A DNA stretch of 64,000 nt from Puffinus mauretanicus. Its lineage: Eukaryota; Chordata; Aves; Procellariiformes; Procellariidae. The first letter of the stretch is position 1. Every line of letters starts with the position of its first letter. This document shows positions 13,230 to 24,207 of the stretch, piece after piece. A model generated the notes under the pieces. The model worked only from the letters and a program-made list of their open reading frames with translations, had not been told where the DNA came from and did no database searches. The stretch spans positions 3,054,001 to 3,118,000 of the forward strand of contig JAJKFH010000209.1 of NCBI GenBank assembly GCA_023333565.1. The letters are read 5' to 3'. The translations under genes and the position numbers were made by a program.

Positions 13230-13235
13230 TATAAA
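13230..13235 (+). promoter_or_regulatory. INSM2: TATA box of the INSM2 promoter
   Basis: TATAAA followed by GGCC lies 52 bases before the ATG at 13282. A start site 25-30 bases downstream would fall at about 13258-13265, leaving a 5' UTR of only about 20 bases. If transcription instead starts upstream, the TATA motif would be inside the 5' UTR. TATA motifs are infrequent inside CpG islands this dense, so I consider it probably functional. Confidence 0.55.
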
Positions 13236-13281
13236 GGCCGGGCGGGCCGGTGGCGCCGCGCTCCCGCCGCCCCGCCCCGCC

Positions 13282-14685
13282 ATGCCGCGCGGCTTCCTCG
13301 TCAAGCGCAGCCGGCGCCCCGGCGGCTCCTACCGGGCGCGCCCGCGGGAGCGGGACCCGGAGCGGGACCCGCCGCCCGCCCCGCCGCCGCCCCCGCCGCC
13401 GGCCGCGGGGGGCAGCCCCGCCGCCAGGCAGGGGGCGGGGGAGGAGGAGGAGGGCGAGGAGGAGGCGGGCGCCGCCGCCGCCTGCCCCGCGACGTGGCCC
13501 CCCGGCGGCGGCTGCGGGGGCCCCGGGCTCGCCCCGCCGGAGGGGCCGGGCGCCTGGGGGGCGGCGGGGCCCTGCAGCGCGGCGGGGCCGCGGGCGGCTC
13601 TCTTCGAGCGGTGCCTCAGCTCCCCCGCCTCCGCCGAGTCCTTCCCCCTGGCCGCCTCCTTCCCGCCCGCCGAGAAGCTGCTGCTGCAGCCCCGCACGCC
13701 GCTGCCCGCCCCGCCGCCGCCGGCGGCGGTGCCCGCGCTGAAGCGGCCGTCGCGGGCGAAGGCGCCGGCCAAGAAGGCCAAGGCCACGCGGAAGCTGAGC
13801 TTCGCCGACGAGGTGACCACCTCGCCCGTGCTGGGGCTGCGCATCAAGGAGGAGGGGCCCGAGGGCCGGCCGGGGCCGCCGGCGGGGCGCACGCCGCTGG
13901 GCGAGTTCATCTGCCAGCTGTGCAAGGAGCAGTACGCGGACCCGCTGGCGCTGGCCCAGCACCGCTGCTCCCGCATCGTGCGCGTCGAGTACCGCTGCCC
14001 CGAGTGCCACAAGATCTTCAGCTGCCCCGCCAACCTGGCCTCGCACCGCCGCTGGCACAAGCCACGGCCCGGCCCCAGCGCCGACGGCGCCGCCGCCGCC
14101 CCGCCGGGCAAGGAGAACAGCCCCGAGCGGCGGCCCCGCGGCCCCGCCGCCGCCCCGCCCCAGCCGCCGCCACCGCCCCGTCAGCACCGCGGCGGCGCGG
14201 ACAGCGCCGGCGGCGCCCCGGCCCCCGCCGGCCCCGGCCCCGCTCCCGGCCCCGGCCCCGGCCCCGGCGGCGGCCCCGGCGGGGAGGCGTTCGCCTGCCC
14301 CTGCTGCCAGAAGCGGTTCCGGCGGCAGGCCTACCTCCGCAAGCACCTGGGCACCCACGGGGCGGCGCGGCCCGCCGCCTACGGCCCGCCGGAGCGCGGG
14401 CAGCTCGCCTTCGCCTGCCACCTCTGCGGCGCCCGCTTCCCCTCGGCGGACATCAGGGACAAGCACCGGCTGTGGCACGCCGTGCGGGAGGAGCTGCTGC
14501 TGCCGCCGCCGGCCGGGCCCCCCGAGGGCGGCGCGGCGGGCGGCGAGCGGCAGGGCTTCCCCTGCAAGCACTGCCCCGCCACCTTCTTCAGCGCGCCCGG
14601 GCTGGCGCGGCACGCCAGCAAGTGCCACCCGCCGGAGAGCAGGCAGGTCCTGCTGCTCCAGGTGCCCGTCCGGCCGGGCTGCTAG
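13282..14685 (+). CDS. INSM2: INSM2, insulinoma-associated-type C2H2 zinc-finger transcriptional repressor (single exon, 467 aa)
   Basis: This encodes a nuclear transcriptional repressor of the SNAG zinc-finger family. Residues 1-9 (MPRGFLVKR) are the SNAG motif, which in this family recruits LSD1/CoREST. Then come a proline run (30-40), a Glu-rich patch (54-61), [15 protein letters not shown] (108-122), a basic NLS-like segment (154-171) and [17 protein letters not shown] (170-186). IKEE at 188-191 fits a sumoylation motif. Zinc fingers lie near 209-229 (atypical), 237-259, 337-359, 377-399 and 426-449, and the protein ends in VPVRPGC. The ATG at 13282 is chosen because SNAG must be N-terminal, with G at -3. 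The frame stays open upstream to 12706 only through composition. INSM2 is preferred to INSM1 because of LSFADE (INSM1 has LHFEDE as I recall), [16 protein letters not shown] after finger 4, the PGC end and the RALGAPA1 neighbour. It is shorter than human INSM2 (about 566 aa), mainly in the linkers. The Pro/Ala/Gly linker at 265-333 is low-complexity. Confidence 0.95.
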   Translation: MPRGFLVKRSRRPGGSYRARPRERDPERDPPPAPPPPPPPAAGGSPAARQGAGEEEEGEEEAGAAAACPATWPPGGGCGGPGLAPPEGPGAWGAAGPCSAAGPRAALFERCLSSPASAESFPLAASFPPAEKLLLQPRTPLPAPPPPAAVPALKRPSRAKAPAKKAKATRKLSFADEVTTSPVLGLRIKEEGPEGRPGPPAGRTPLGEFICQLCKEQYADPLALAQHRCSRIVRVEYRCPECHKIFSCPANLASHRRWHKPRPGPSADGAAAAPPGKENSPERRPRGPAAAPPQPPPPPRQHRGGADSAGGAPAPAGPGPAPGPGPGPGGGPGGEAFACPCCQKRFRRQAYLRKHLGTHGAARPAAYGPPERGQLAFACHLCGARFPSADIRDKHRLWHAVREELLLPPPAGPPEGGAAGGERQGFPCKHCPATFFSAPGLARHASKCHPPESRQVLLLQVPVRPGC

Positions 14686-15392
14686 GCCCGCGGCCGCCCC
14701 CGATGGGATTGCTCCGGGAGCCCGGGCGAGCCGAGCGAGTCCTGTCCACGCTGTAATTCCTATGGAAAGTCGCGGTACTCACGGCTACGGAGGCGGAGGA
14801 GCCGCCCGCAGACTCCCGCGCCCCTCCGCCTCCCCGGGCGGTGGGCAGCGAAACTCAGCCCCGTACCAGCAGGGCGGAAGGTTGAGCCGACGGGCGGTGC
14901 CGCCGCCGCCCCCGCGGGTCCGGCCGGCAGCGTTGGTGCCGAGCCCCGCCGGGGAGGGAGGCGCAGCCCTGCCCTCGGCTGCCGCGGCGGCCGGGGACGG
15001 CGGGGGGTGCGAGGAGGGCCCCGGGCTGGCGGCAGCGCGCGAGGAGCCGGGCCCTGCCGGCATCGGCCGGGGCGCGGGCAGTGCCGTGGAGGCGGGTGTC
15101 GGCCCGCTGAAAGTACATCTTCCGTAGCTGCTCTCGGTCCCGGGACAGAAGTACAGCTGTATATACGATATTTAAGGAGAGGAATTATTTTTCGTGAGAA
15201 AAGGAGCCTGATCTAGTGACCTTGTTCTAATAGCCTTAGCCCCCGAGCTTCAACATTTAAGTTATTGTGAGGTGTTTTGTTCGCTGTACTCTGTACTAAG
15301 ATAGTCGAGAAGGTAGATGTTCATATTAGGTCAATGTCAAGTCATATAATAGCTAGCAAAACGTTTGGAAAATTAATCGTGCTGTCTGCTTA

Positions 15393-15398
15393 ATTAAA
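15393..15398 (+). terminator. INSM2: Candidate proximal poly(A) signal (ATTAAA) of INSM2
   Basis: ATTAAA is followed within about 10 bases by a GT-rich stretch (ggtgttg) that could be a downstream element. Use of this site would exclude the AU-rich tract further downstream. Confidence 0.4.
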
Positions 15399-15913
15399 GT
15401 ACGAGGTGTTGATCTTCTATAGCTAAGTACGCATCTCCCGCTTACTCTGCGTTTCTGTACTCTAGCGACCGTGCGGTAGGCAAAATGCGTGTCTCCGGCA
15501 GCTGCCCGTTTCAAAACCCGCTCCAATAGTGGCTTGTTGGTGCGGCACGAACAGCAGCAAGAAGCGCAGTTTGGTCTCGCCAGGCCGGGCAGCGCGTGGC
15601 CCTGCCAGCCCCTGCGTCGTGGGCAGGCAGGGGGTCCCTGTCTGCACCCGGCCTTTTCGGGCGGCCTCTGACCCCTCTCCCCCGTGAGCCGCGCTGTTGA
15701 TGTGAACTCCTCTGAGTCTTGTGAACAGCTGAAATTAGAACATGAAACAGTCTTTTGATAGGTTGCTAAAGCGCAGATGACAGGCTACCTTCCTTCTCCC
15801 TCACGAGACCTACCTTTAGCAAAGCGACCCACGGTGTGTATTCCCTGGCTTTAACGGTGGTCTGGCCAAATGCTTTGAAATACTGTCAAATTTACCAGCT
15901 ATTCCAGCTGGTG

Positions 15914-15938
15914 TTTATTTATTTATTTATTTAATTTT
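15914..15938 (+). promoter_or_regulatory. INSM2: AU-rich element in the distal INSM2 3' UTR
   Basis: Four overlapping ATTTA pentamers arise from a (TTTA)n run followed by T-rich sequence. If the distal poly(A) site is used, this forms a class-II-like AU-rich instability element on the sense strand. It may alternatively be a simple tetranucleotide repeat without function. Confidence 0.45.
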
Positions 15939-16395
15939 TCCACGCATGAGTGCTTGTTTCTAAATGTGACAGCAGATGAGGCCAAAAACAAGGGCAAGCA
16001 AATTCAGGAAAGGATTTAAAACAAAGCTCACGCCTTTCTTGAATTCAGCAGGGCAAAGTGGGTCAGCTGGTGATTTCTGAAGAATTGATCCCAGCCGTAG
16101 TCTTTGTTCCAACACTCTCTGAAATGAGCATGCAAAATATTTCAGTCTTTTGATTAGCATCCTGTAAAGCAATTATTTCTGTAGTTTTATACTTTGTTAC
16201 ACACAACGAAAGATTCACATGTATCGTGCTGAAAGCAAGCGATAAGTGCTTTACTTTAAATGTGCTTCACGGACTTTCTCGTTTTAGTTCCAGGGCCTGG
16301 ACAAATGAATTTAACACAATATAACCTAAATCAGCCAAGATTTGCTATCTGACGAAGGAGACTAAACTCACAGCTTGCTCTTCTCATATGCCAGA

Positions 16396-16401
16396 AATAA
16401 A
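16396..16401 (+). terminator. INSM2: Candidate distal poly(A) signal (AATAAA) of INSM2
   Basis: A canonical AATAAA is followed by TG/T-rich sequence (gttattttaagttgtg). It is the last canonical signal on the + strand before the RALGAPA1 3' end. Confidence 0.5.
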
Positions 16402-16874
16402 GCATGTTATTTTAAGTTGTGCATTTTTCCATCATTTGTTGATAACGGAGACTTAGGTAAAAATGCCCGTTTACGCAGTTAAGTGAGTCCTCCCCTGGAG
16501 AAGGTCACTATGTTTTTTTTAAATCATTGCTCTCCTCTCTCCACTTGTACAGTCAAAGATGAAGGGCTCCGGACCACAGAAACCTGGTGATTATTAACTG
16601 CTCCTACAATTAGCACTCGAACAACCAGCCTGCAGGAGGGAACATCCTGCGCTTTGCGTTACCTGCGGAGCTACGTGTATTGTATTTACTAGAGCTGGGG
16701 AAAAGTTTTCAGTACGGCATTCTTGCGATGGGTTAGGAAAGAGCTCCTAAGAACTCGTGTACTTTTTAATACAAATGAAAACTGTGTATCGCACTTAACT
16801 GCTCCACGTGTAATATGCTATTCTTCTATAAATTGGAGTAAGAAGCTAATCACTGAGGTGAATGACTAATATAC

Positions 16875-18095
16875 AAAAGGTGGTAAGAATAATTTTATTG
16901 TATTATTAAATAGCATGTCTTCTCTTCAACCATTACAAATTTGTAGATACTACATGAATGACAAGACATAATTTATCTTTTTATTGTTGCCCATACGATA
17001 TATTTACACATGCAGTTAGTACCGATGTCATGCTACATTTTGTTAACAGCATTTTGTTGTTTGCCAGACTCAAAATGTAAGCATTTCATCTTCTGTAGGA
17101 AAATATCTCTGGGTGGGTGGAACGCATGTACTAATCTGCACACACAGGGTTGGAATCGTCAGCACTTCAGGCCAGGCTCCTGGAGCAGGTTCCCTTTTCT
17201 TCCCTAGTACACATCATCAGAGCACTGAATTTCTATCAGGAAAGTGCTTTTTTTTTTTTTTTTTTGAATGTAAGAAACAAGAATATACATCTAGACCCAG
17301 CAGCCCGGTGATAAAGGCTAAACCCCATGAAACTCAATGGCATTTACTATTGATATCACTTGGAAAAGCAAACATCATAAAAATATTTGGAAGCCAAGCA
17401 TAAGTAGAATTTCAGCACAGTGATTTTTTTTTTTCTGTTTTTCTGGCATAGATTATGGCATCACCTGCACAGTTATGAAATGATACATTGCTTTGTGAAG
17501 AGAGTTGGTGCTACGAGCAAGTTATTTTGTTTGGACTCTGTAATGCTTGAAAGGCCGTTGAACTATTTTATTCTTAACATAAATAACCTGTACATCCTGT
17601 GCATTAACATTGTGACATCTGACAAAGACTTTACAAATGCAACTTCAATTTAACATTGTACATTCATTTTCAAGTTGTACATATTTCTTCCTTTGTTACA
17701 GAGAAAATTGCAATGGGGCACAATAAATATAGTGTAATCAAACTGCAGTCTCCAATTCCATATATGACTCAAGATCAACCAGAGTTAAAAATGACTACTG
17801 TTAAGATATCATAATCATACAGGAAGGTAAAAGGTGCAGAGGACAAACTGCACTGCAAAAAAAAAAAAAGAAAAAAAAAGAAAAAAAAAGGCAGCTTGGA
17901 GTTTGATAAAAAAACAGAAGGTAAAATATTAAAGTAAAATTCCAGTGTCACTGTTTAAAATAAATGTACAGAACAGGGGTATGCAGGGGAGGGGCACACA
18001 CGCATTAGAGACATTATCCTTGAACGGAAAGCGGCGAGTCGCTGCGGGAAGGGTGGCCGATCGCTGTTCACTAGAAAGCTGCAGGCATCCGCCAC
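16875..18095 (-). other. RALGAPA1: RALGAPA1 3' UTR (long isoform)
   Basis: This is the sequence following the RALGAPA1 stop in transcript direction down to the AATAAA signals. It contains a T-rich tract in transcript orientation (from 17858-17890 on the + strand, A-runs separated by G) and an A18 tract (T18 on + at 17248-17265). The latter could cause internal oligo-dT priming in cDNA libraries. No open frame of note. Confidence 0.6.
16894..16899 (-). terminator. RALGAPA1: Candidate poly(A) signal of RALGAPA1 (AATAAA on the - strand)
   Basis: TTTATT on the + strand reads AATAAA on the - strand, about 1.2 kb downstream of the RALGAPA1 stop. A second AATAAA lies at 16980-16985. Cleavage would fall near 16870-16880, only about 0.5 kb from the opposing INSM2 end. 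Confidence 0.5.
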
Positions 18096-18250
18096 TCAGG
18101 ACTTGTTGGCTGAGCCAGAGGAGCGGCGCAGTTTCATGGACATGCGGCTCTTGCTAGTCCGAGGAGACATTGGAGAGGCTAAGTCTGTTCCATCCACCTG
18201 TGCTGTTGCTGCTGCTGGAGTTTCTCCCGGCTGAGTCTCTGGGCAGAAGC
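18096..18250 (-). CDS. RALGAPA1: RALGAPA1, last coding exon (C-terminal tail, long isoform)
   Basis: An acceptor CTCTGCAG precedes 18250. The exon enters with two bases that complete a Gly codon from the exon ending at 27003, and then encodes 50 residues and a TGA at 18096-18098. The tail has an Ala/Thr-rich start and ends in a basic Ser/Arg-rich stretch: SPMSPRTSKSR, then MSMKLRRSSGSANKS. It lies outside the GAP domain. SPxSP and RRSS are plausible phosphorylation sites (inference). It is used when the 31-nt exon at 26315-26345 is skipped. Confidence 0.9.
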
Positions 18251-20162
18251 CTGCAGAGGACAGCAAGAACCAGACGGGTCAGTGCCGCCTTCCGCACTCG
18301 CAGCGCGGGAATCTATTCACAAGGGGCAGAGCGGAATTTCAGTGCTGCCGTCACTCCCACAGCATCTCCTAGCCCTTTACCAGCTGTGGGTGATGGCACT
18401 GCACGTGGAGCTAGCAACTGCCACAAATCCACCTCTAGAGAAAAGATGATGCCAGAAACCACTGAGCTCCGAGACTGCAGACCCCCCTCGCTCTCGGCAA
18501 TTGAGGCAGCACTGAAGTGGGCGACGTTCTCCCGCTAACCAGGAGAACAAGCACCTCCAGTTCCCTCGAAGGGATGGGGAGTCGTTATTCAAACCACCAC
18601 CCAGAAGGATCCAGTCTTTAATGAGAACATGAAGGTTGTAAACAGCTCGTTGCTCATGAAGGGAGCTCTACGAATGCAGCTGAAGAGGTGGAGTGAATCA
18701 GGGGCCAACTGGGAGAGCAAAACATCTTCTCCCATCCCAACTTTAGTCGGTGCTTCAAAAGGCAAATTCCTACAGGGCCCACAAGGCAGAAGCTTGAACA
18801 GATCATACTAACTGGATGCACTATACGTTAACGTTTCTTTGTAAAAGGAACAAGATGAATTTGAGATAAGGGTATGTAGGTCATTAGCCCAGCGCCCGGA
18901 GCTACGCTCCGGTGGGCCCCGAGTCCTCACTGCAAGAGGACAAGGCTCTTCCCTTACAAACAGCCCGTCTGAAAATCTTCTTCCACAGAGATACAAAAGG
19001 AAAAGGAGAAAACATGAAATCAAAATTACGCTCTCCTTTCCATGTACAGAACATTAACACTATGAACTCACATCCCCAGAACTAAAGTGCATTTTAATTA
19101 GCCATTTACAGAGACTGACAGCCTGACTGAACTCTATTACCTCAGTCACCGCCGATCGCTTCTGCCCATATAAATTACGGACAGAAGCTTAGCCCTGCAG
19201 AAGTCAGTGGGGAAACCCCTGCTGACTTCAGTAAGCCAGAATATCACTTGCTATTTCTTCCACACCATGCTATTACTGGCAATTCTTTAAAATAATAATG
19301 CAATAATCAGAACTGAAGATCTCTCTCCCTCAGTATACGTTTTATATATAAAGGGGTGCAAAAACCATCCAAAACCGATCACGATTTATTTTGAAAACTC
19401 CTCTAAAATAAAATCACAGGTCACCAGGTAAGAAGTCCAAGAGTACATTTAAAACCTATCGTCCTAAATCTCAGTGATTTAGCGAGCTGGCCGTCCTCCT
19501 TGCCTGGTCATCACCTGCCTGCTCCAGAGAGACGGCACGGTACTTTCCATCTTTTTCAAACTGACACGACCCATGGAAGTGACAGGGAGGAGGAAGGACT
19601 GTTATTTGTTCCCCAGCTGGTGACAGTAATTCTGTTCATGAACTAGGTACTTCATTGCCAAACAATCTGGAAAAGCATGATAATGCCTGACTCACTGTGC
19701 CTTACAGAAAAAGGCAGGCAGGGAAACATGCACTCTCATTTTCTGAAATTCTATCTTGTTCTGATTTTACAAGGAATTAAAGCATTTCAAATGGTGGAAG
19801 TTAGAGAATAGAAAATAACCGTTGTTGTTTTGCACAGCATACCATTCACAGCTAGCGTGAAAGACCTTCCGTTTCAAGCCTTTGCCCTTTACCTTGATGT
19901 GGCCAATGCTTTCTAGTGGAGGTTTTGGAAGGAGAAGAAATATCACAGCATTTCTTTCTTTGTTGAGAATGAAGAAGTGATGAGGAAGGAGGAGTGGAAA
20001 GAAGTGAGGAAGGGGGAGGAGAAAAGATAAAAGATAACAGGTGTGAGACATGAGACACGAACCGCAGAGATTGAAGGGTATTAACAGATGAGCACAGAAA
20101 ACGGAATTTCGAATTTCATTATGCAATTGCTGCTCATGCTACAGGTTAAAGAGAGTGATGAG

Positions 20163-20215
20163 TTAGTTATGTGCAATGAAGCAACAGGTCTGAAATCCGG
20201 CGTCATACTTACCAA
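20163..20215 (-). other. RALGAPA1: Candidate alternative terminal exon or 3-nt microexon of RALGAPA1
   Basis: On the - strand a very strong acceptor (about 40 bases of pyrimidine tract, then TTGTAATGCTTAG) ends at 20216. Read in the RALGAPA1 frame, the downstream sequence encodes 18 residues after the shared Thr and stops at 20163-20165. A GTAAGT donor also lies 3 bases into it, so a 3-nt microexon (20213-20215, adding one Val) is possible. AATAAA on the - strand near 19384 could end a terminal exon. There is no similarity support for either use. Confidence 0.25.
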
Positions 20216-20863
20216 CTAAGCATTACAAGAAAAAAAGGAAGAGAGAGAGAAAGAAAAGAATTCTATAACATTATCCAGATCCAGCAACCTTATTCACAGC
20301 AACTGAGATACATCCTAAACATTGTCTGAAATGCTTGCTTAAAGTCTGTGAAAACAGTTAAATACTCACACACATACACACAATCGAGAAGGAAAAACAA
20401 ATGGCAACTCGATATATGGCTTCTGCTCCCCAGCTGTTTCACAGTATTAAGTATGCTAAAATTACAGCCAGTCTCAACATGAGACTCCTGAAATCATGTA
20501 CAGAAGAAAAAACGGAATATTTAAGCTAGTTAGTCTGCATCGAATGGTCAAACCCTAGTGTGAAATTTTATCACGGGCTGGATATAGAAAACCTTAACCG
20601 TTATTTCAATTAAGGTATTATTCCGGTTGTATCTTAAAATTTTGTTTCTAGTTCCTGCAGACAGAAGCACAGACTCACACGCAATCCCATTTTTTTAAGA
20701 AACTGACTTAAAGCTATTGAAGAACAGAAGTCATGTAAAGTGATTTTCACATCTGAACATATCACACCAGAAGAGTGAAGAATAATGGCACTTAAAATAC
20801 ATTTACAGTCTGACAGCAGTCAACAGACTGATTAGTAGCTCAATTTCTTCGGATTTTAGATAA

Positions 20864-20906
20864 GCATATATATCTATATATACATACATACGCACATACA
20901 CACATG
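20864..20906. repeat. TA/CA simple repeat
   Basis: Alternating TA runs grade into catacatacg and cacatacacaca. This is a simple microsatellite in the final RALGAPA1 intron. Confidence 0.8.
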
Positions 20907-21706
20907 TGGATATTAAATGTGGTATATAGAAATTTTGCAGGTTTTGTTTCCCCTTCACAGTTTTAAAATCTTCAGTGTAAAATGTTATTATCTTTATCTC
21001 TCTACGCAATGAAATACTTAGTTATCCAAAATATAAAAATAGGGTTAAATAAGAAGGCTTTATTGACAACTGACCTAGAACCCGAAAGTTCTAGAAAATA
21101 AACAAAATAGATGTGTTAGGATTTTTAAGAGGTTGAAAAATGTCAGGAAGTGATCCATATTTTTCATCTCTTAGGCTTGACAGTGACAAATATCATAGTC
21201 TGATGAGCTATGATATTTTGGGGCCATAATGTAAAGCCGTTTCAATTGCTTTTGAACAAGGACGTGGATCAACAAAGTTGAAATGCGACATTTTCACACT
21301 CCATTGGTAATTTTAGGATCTTCTAATAGTATGTTGGTTATTTGACTCTGAAATTAACTATTTAAATGTAAAATCGAATCCTAACTACACACAGACCGAG
21401 TTAGAAGCGAGGTGAGGTGGAGGAATCTGGAGGTATCATAACACACGCGTTGGCATTTCTCCTCTCGCTCGTCAGTTCTGATTTTCAGAGAGGTGAAAAA
21501 CGCACCGAGCAGAAGCCTGACAGGGTGCTGATGTTACGACAGGGTGCTGCATGGTAAGACTACTCTCAGCACGTCTAGCTTTATCACACCTTGTTGTCTG
21601 GATCAACATTTTCCCGAGTGCCATTTCTGAGAATGACCACAGAGGAAAATTAATTTGTGCATGTTGGTAAATTCTGATGGCCTTTTAAGATACTTCAGCC
21701 CCGTGC

Positions 21707-21729
21707 CGCCCCCAACCCCCCCCCCCGCC
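21707..21729 (-). other. G-quadruplex-prone tract in a RALGAPA1 intron
   Basis: The + strand carries several C runs including an 11-C run at 21716-21726. The transcript (-) strand therefore has four or more closely spaced G runs. It lies in the final RALGAPA1 intron between the alternative exon and the last exon. Confidence 0.55.
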
Positions 21730-24207
21730 CGACCTCCAGGGAAAAGGGTAATCATTTTTGTACAGCTTCTGCCCTTTGCCGCTCTTACAAATTCCAGTCC
21801 GAATCCGGCCAAGTTGTCCGTCATGCTCAGCAGAGCCTTGCTAGAGTCAAGTCAATAAAGTCTCTCACTAATTTTGGGAAATGAGGAAAGGAAGCGAGAA
21901 GCGGGTACAAGAAAGACTGCAAAAGCAGCTGCAAAGCAAGACGAGAAGGTGAGGAAGGGATGGAGAGTGGCCTAAAGACCTGGGAGACTGGAACTGGGTA
22001 GGAGAGAAAGAACTAAAAGCCAGACATGAGACAGCAAAAAGGGATTAAGTTTATGGCAAAAGAGCGGCAGAACCCATGTCCAGGGAAGAATGCTCTTCAC
22101 TGTTGGGCAAACTCACTCCTCTCTGTCAACTAATATCTGTGAAACCCACTGGCAAAATTCCCAATCTTTCCACTACTGGAGATCTAGGCAGAGGTAAGAC
22201 AGCTTACCATTACTACCAGTTATTGCCCTATCTCAGCCTGCTGGCGGTAGTGGTGGATCTAGAGGTTACAGTTTTGCTTATGAATCAGTGGCTGTTAATT
22301 AGTATTACAGAATTTCTCTTTTGCCCTATGCCTTAAAGGAAAAAAAAAAAGGAAGGAATTACACAAGGAAAATGTTGTCACAAGACAATAAATTCATAGT
22401 CAAACATTCAAAAACTAGGATTAAAATTTATTTTTGTCCCCTTGTGCATGGGTTGCTTTTTAATTGGACAATCATACTCTTTTTTTTCCAGTAGACCCCT
22501 TTCATTAAATGTAGAAAGTTGATCTGTTTGGGTCTCTAGGAGTCCACACTGAATTTACTGCCTCAAAGTGCTGAGGATCCCCAGCTCACTATCACCCAAG
22601 TGGTCGACTTAAGGACAATAGTTCAGAAATGCATAAAGTTTCAGCTTCAGTTGTTCCAATATGAAATTTTTGGAAAATTTCAGTAAGTTCTGTAGTTTTG
22701 CTCTGATTTGAAATGAAAACGAAGATCTTTCTAAGTTTGGACTGCAGAAGGGATAATGAGAAACTCTTCCCAGCCCTGCCAGACATACAGCCCTCATTTC
22801 TGTATTGCAACTTCACTTCCAGTCACAAACTTCAACCACCACCATCAACAAGTGTTGCTTAGACCCTTCTGTAGTGAGAAAAGCACCATCATTCTCATCT
22901 GCGAAGGGCCAAAAAGATTCCCAGTTCAAAGTTACCCAGCAAACAAGCAGCAGAAGAGATTAAGATGCAGGCTGGTGAATCTGAGTTTCTCTTGTGCAAG
23001 GCTGAAGTATTGTTACCTCCACATCCCCTGCTTCCCTGTCGGTCTGGCTTACTTTGGGAGTGGGGCGGCAGAATTGTTCTGAACACAGGCTTGAAAATAT
23101 AGGAATGATTGTTGGGATCAAAAAAGTCTGATGCCTTTATCACAAGGAAAATACTATGACTCATGTAGAGAGGTCCCTTCTTTATAAGGTTTACTGTACT
23201 GAGGTACTATTTTTAGAAGGAAGAGAGGGGAAAAATAGAAGATAGAGAAAAACTAAACCCAAGACATCAGTACATTTTAAAGCTCAGAATCTTAGCCCTT
23301 CAGTATCATTGAGCTTACCATTGACAGTTCCCTCAACCTATTCTGGTGTCACAGACACCTGGTTTACTCAATAGCTGTATAGCAAGAGTTACTCTATTTA
23401 ACAGAGTCAGCACAAAGTAAAAAATACAGAGGCAACTGAATTATATTCTGTGATTAAGTGCAGGTAAATCTCAATTTTTTTTAAATGTACACATCCACTA
23501 CACTAGTCAGGTTCCTAAACATGGGAAGGTGGACTTGTCAGGTATTTTGACAGGGCAAACTAAGTATCTAGATAAAACAGCAGCAGCCACAATCACACCG
23601 TATTGAAGAGCAACCACTCTAAGGAAGGAAACGGCTTTTGCTGAGGGCTAAGCCTTTGATAAAATATCTGAGGAAACAGAGTTTGTTGCCAAATGCCACG
23701 TTCTCTATTTGCTCAATTACCATAGCTCAAATGAAAAAACTGGCATGCTGAAACCAGCCAACAGGATCACAACAACAACAAAATTACAACACTTGGTGAT
23801 GGGCTGTAGTAGCTTCACAGTTTCTATATATCTTCCTTAGAAGAAAAAGTTGTATATAATATTTTATAAAAGTTAAACATATTCAGCAATTGTAATCTTG
23901 GAGATCATGATCCAGTTAAAGAATCAAGTCTATAATATCTGAAATGTGGAAATCTTTTCTAGTCTCTTCTGGTCAGTTCTTTTTCATTAAAAAAACAGAC
24001 ATAAATGAAATATTTTTAATTTAAAAAAATAATTGTGATGTATTTTTAGAAGCTGGTCAGAAATTTTCAGATGACATGGAAATGTGTGGCAGACAGCCTG
24101 CAAGGTTTTATCCGAGTCATCTTGGGGGTGATGAATGTGTGTGGATTGCCAGGTAGGACTCCAGTGCCACTCCTATGTGCAATCCTGGCACAATTCAGAG
24201 CTCTTAC

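Larger units (their letters stand above)
12780..15130. other. INSM2: CpG island spanning the INSM2 promoter, CDS and proximal 3' UTR
   Basis: CpG dinucleotides are extremely dense throughout, with GC content far above the flanks, and third codon positions of the CDS are almost all G or C. The edges drop sharply to AT-rich sequence near 12770 and after about 15130. The island covers the promoter, the entire single-exon CDS and about 0.4 kb after the stop. This is typical for a developmentally regulated vertebrate transcription-factor gene. Confidence 0.9.
14686..16420 (+). other. INSM2: Probable INSM2 3' UTR
   Basis: No further open frame follows the stop. The sequence shifts from GC-rich (to about 15130) to AT-rich. 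Candidate poly(A) signals are ATTAAA at 15393-15398, followed by a GT-rich stretch, and AATAAA at 16396-16401. The distal site gives a 3' UTR of about 1.7 kb. The exact end is inferred. Confidence 0.6.

Noticed and set aside
12706..13281. Upstream extension of the INSM2 reading frame
   Set aside because: The frame is open only because the GC-rich sequence lacks stop codons. The SNAG motif must be N-terminal, and a TATA box lies inside the extension.
12763..14628. Long antisense open frame opposite INSM2
   Set aside because: Gly/Ala/Arg/Pro-rich shadow of the high-GC coding sequence, with no independent support.
17248..17265. T18 tract read as a processed-transcript tail
   Set aside because: It lies within the RALGAPA1 3' UTR with no retrocopy body or target-site duplication.
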